Shown in pieces: positions 61,378 to 64,000 of a stretch of 64,000 nucleotides of DNA. How positions within the stretch are numbered: the stretch's first letter is position 1; every line of letters begins with the position of its first letter. Source of the stretch: Callaeas wilsoni. Lineage: Eukaryota; Chordata; Aves; Passeriformes; Callaeidae. The stretch covers positions 186,001 to 250,000 of the forward strand of contig VWPU01012171.1 of the NCBI GenBank assembly GCA_013398955.1. The letters run 5' to 3'. A program made the translations under genes and the position numbers. The notes under the pieces were generated by a model. It searched no databases, was not told where the DNA came from, and saw only the letters and a program-made list of their open reading frames with translations.

Positions 61378-61790
61378 TAGAATCATAAAATGTTAGGAGG
61401 TTGGAATGGACCTTAAAGATCATCTAGTCCCAACTTCCCTTGCCAGAGACACCTCCCACTAGACCAGGTTGCTCAAGGCTTTATCCAGCCTGGCTTTGAA
61501 AACTGCCAGGGTTGGTATGTCCACAATTTCTCTGGGCAACCTGCTCCAGCATCTCACCACCCTCACAGTAAAGAATTTCCTCCAAATATCTACCCTAAAT
61601 CTCCCCTTTCAATTTATCCCCATTACTCTTTGTCCTGTCATCACTACAATTCCTGACAGAGTCCCTCTCTGGCTTCCCTGCAGGCCCCCTTCAGATACTG
61701 GAAGGTTGCTATGAGGTGTCCACACAACTTTCTTTTCTCCAGGTGAACAGTCCCAACTTTCTCAGCTTGTCTTCAACATATCTGTGTGTT
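61378..61790 (-). mobile_element. CR1 LINE 3' fragment
   Basis: On the minus strand this is a CR1 3' end of about 410 bp. The plus-strand text shows AATAGAATCATAAAATGTTA at the tail, CACCTCCCACTAGACCAGGT, TCTCTGGGCAACCTGCTCCA, CCCTCACAGTAAAGAATTTC and, toward the 5' side, TTTTCTCCAGGTGAACAGTC. It aligns by eye with the element at 57591-57912 and extends about 100 bp further 5'. The ORF2 frame is broken by several differences. The sequence beyond about 61790 no longer matches CR1. Confidence 0.85.
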
Positions 61791-64000
61791 ACAAGACTTC
61801 CTATTCTGTACAACCCTTGTTGACTGTCTGGAGTGTTCTTGGTTCCTTTCATGCAGTGCCCCACCATCCAGGGCTGTGTTTACAAGTAAATGTCTTGCTT
61901 TCTGGTCCCCCGGTGCAATTTGCACAGCACCAGACACAGACATAGAGTTAAATCTTCCCGCTCCAGTTGCCCCACAGGGTGAGGCAACAGTCCCTGCCCC
62001 ACATTAACCCCTGAGTTGTACTCACACATTATTTGCAATTACAGGGGATATAGTACAGGAAAACTTCATACCTGTTAAGTGTTACATAAAATGGACAATT
62101 TCACACATGCACTCTATCCATGCCTTATCCTTTCTTAGCTTATTAGCATAGACACAGCATAGATGTCCTTTTTCCACAAGAAAAAAACTAGTTTCCTCTT
62201 CCCATTACTTGCTGGAAATCTGTCAGTGGAAATAGACATCATGTACAAAGATGTGATAATTGCTTTAAAAATAGCTAAAATAAAACCAAGAACTTAAAAA
62301 TGGAATTTAGAAGGGGAAAAAATCCTTTCAACAGAAGCAGATACAGACAGTGGCATAAGTGCTACGACTGTCAGGAATTTCAACTCCTAGTGCAAACTAG
62401 TCTGTGATCCATGAATTGTACTCAAGATGAATCAAAGTGACCCATGCAGGCAAGGGAGGGCTTATTTTATTGCAAGTTAAACAAGGTCTCCAAATTAATA
62501 ACAAAGGATGCAAATGCTTTTCTGGAACAGTTTCAAGCATTAAAAACAATGCAAAGCTTGGATCCAAAAGTCTATCCATGATAAAAGTGATCAGAATACT
62601 AAGGGCAATCTCTCTCTCTGCACTCTGATAAAACACATGGGGAGGAGTTGTTTTGATTTGAAAACAGCAGCTGTTTATCAACTGAACTGCAAATGCAGAC
62701 TTTCAAAATGTCAGGAGCCACATGTAGTTTTTGGAGAGATTAGTGTAGTATATATGGTGTAACAGGGAAGTTTATTTCGCCACTGCATTTCTTTGATCTT
62801 GTGAGTGCTTTCACAACCCCTTTTCTCCTTTTGTTTCTTTCAGTCATGAGGCTGTAAACCCAGATTTATGACGGTATTAGTGTTTTGCCACAGAATGATT
62901 GGTATGTCCCAGATTCAGCCTTGTGGGATAAACATGAGCAACTAAGAAAAAAACTGTTTGAAACGGATGTAATAATTTTTAAAAGAAAAATATTTTAAAT
63001 AACGTTTAAGTGGGAAAAATTCAAATCAAGCCTGGTAAATATTAATTGTGGGATGTTTGAAAATACGATTTATATTGCATGTTATAATTTTGTTTTGATA
63101 AGGATTATTCTGCAAGATTATTAATTTTTCATTTTGTTATTTCTGAAAGACTTTATTGAGAATATAGAAAACTTGAGACTGTACTGATAAATTTATACAA
63201 GAGGACAGTAATGAAGCCTCACTTATATTAACTATACTATCATTCACATGCTTTCATGTTCAGTGATCATGTTGTTTGTACATACCTAAATTTGTATCCT
63301 CAAGAAAAAAAAGAAATTTTGGAATTATAATGGAATGTTTGAAAACTTGTGCTTCCATGAAAAATATGCAACAATATTTTCAAATTCAGATTCTGTGAAA
63401 TGGAAAAGTTCCAGAAAGTTTTTCTGGTAATTTGGGATAGAAAGCCAAATCTCTGGAATAAGGTATAGGAATTATGATGGATTATAGTATAGGAAGTCCT
63501 GCCTTCTTTGAGTGGAGATGACAACATATATATAAAAAATTGATTATTAAGTCTATCTGAATAAACACTTGAGTGCCTTTCAAAGGTGAGGAAGACTGCT
63601 AATAGTGTTTCTTACAGTGAACTTAACCTTACATTTATATTTACACTTATAAATGTAGATATTTATGTTTAAAAAATTCTTATTTCATAATGTCTTTTTG
63701 TTTTCTGGGATGTCTGAAAAATATGTGGCTTGCACTCTGATTCAAAACACTATTTGTTTTTGAAATTTGTTTTTACTTCATTGCAGGAGAGAAATTCCAA
63801 ATCCAACCAATGCTGTAATGTTTTGTCCTTCTCTTAGATATGCTTTACTTTGGCTCATCTGCATCCCTTCCAGTGTTAATGGAACCAAAGAGAATGTGAA
63901 TTATTGATGTTTCATATTCTTTGTCTTGAATTCTTAGCAGTTACACACATATGAGAAGACTGATGATGGCTGTGAAATCAGGGAGAAGATTTACTTTTTT
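61791..64000. other. Unique DNA to the window end
   Basis: A GC-richer patch at 61800-62010 adjoins the CR1 and is not recognisable. A very good plus-strand acceptor at 62843 is followed by only eight codons and a stop. The remainder is AT-rich. Confidence 0.55.

Noticed and set aside
61469..61714. 81-codon plus frame
   Set aside because: Antisense shadow of the CR1 fragment.
62844..62871. Excellent plus acceptor followed by eight codons and a stop
   Set aside because: Too short to distinguish a terminal exon from a chance polypyrimidine tract.
1..64000. CRISPR arrays, tRNA or rRNA genes, operons, phage or plasmid modules
   Set aside because: None seen. The composition and repeat content are those of a vertebrate nuclear genome.

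Overview
The window reads as nuclear vertebrate DNA, most likely from a bird and probably a songbird. The evidence is CR1 LINE 3' ends (two keep the C-terminal CR1 ORF2 peptide in variant form), ERV-type long terminal repeats with avian-like ends, AT-rich composition with scattered simple repeats, and no compact operon-like coding. Bacterial-style features (RBS, operons, terminators, CRISPR, riboswitches) are absent.

No complete gene can be read here. Most of the window is intergenic or intronic sequence, and open frames of 60-140 codons are about what chance gives in DNA of this composition. The best coding lead is on the minus strand. A 150-bp exon (21565-21714) has canonical splice signals, one open frame, high third-position GC and a hydrophobic membrane-like stretch. 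About 3.4 kb downstream on that strand, a phase-compatible segment (18080-18172) has a good acceptor and ends in a stop. Together they look like the last two coding exons of a membrane protein that I cannot name. Several weaker splice-flanked segments are listed with low confidence, mainly as findings.

Layout: 1-2221 AT-rich unique DNA; 2222-2902 LTR-like sequence on +; 2903-17.7 kb mostly unique AT-rich DNA with isolated exon-like segments; 17.7-21.7 kb the candidate minus-strand gene end, with an old CR1 (19190-19640) that seems to carry a second CR1 3' end inside it; 22-29.8 kb unique DNA with an unexplained GC-richer block and AT-rich simple repeats; 29.84-30.30 kb an LTR fragment on -; 30.3-44.6 kb unique DNA with conserved-looking blocks near 36.0-36.3, 37.9-38.0 and 38.7-38.95 kb, a GC-richer block at 40.27-40.74 kb and an (AATG)n microsatellite; 44612-45273 a solo LTR with a perfect 5-bp target-site duplication; 45.3-64 kb unique DNA with A/C-only tracts and CR1 pieces at 53.5, 57.6 and 61.4 kb.

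Identity calls rest on reading the sequence alone. Splice-based exons need transcript or cross-species support.
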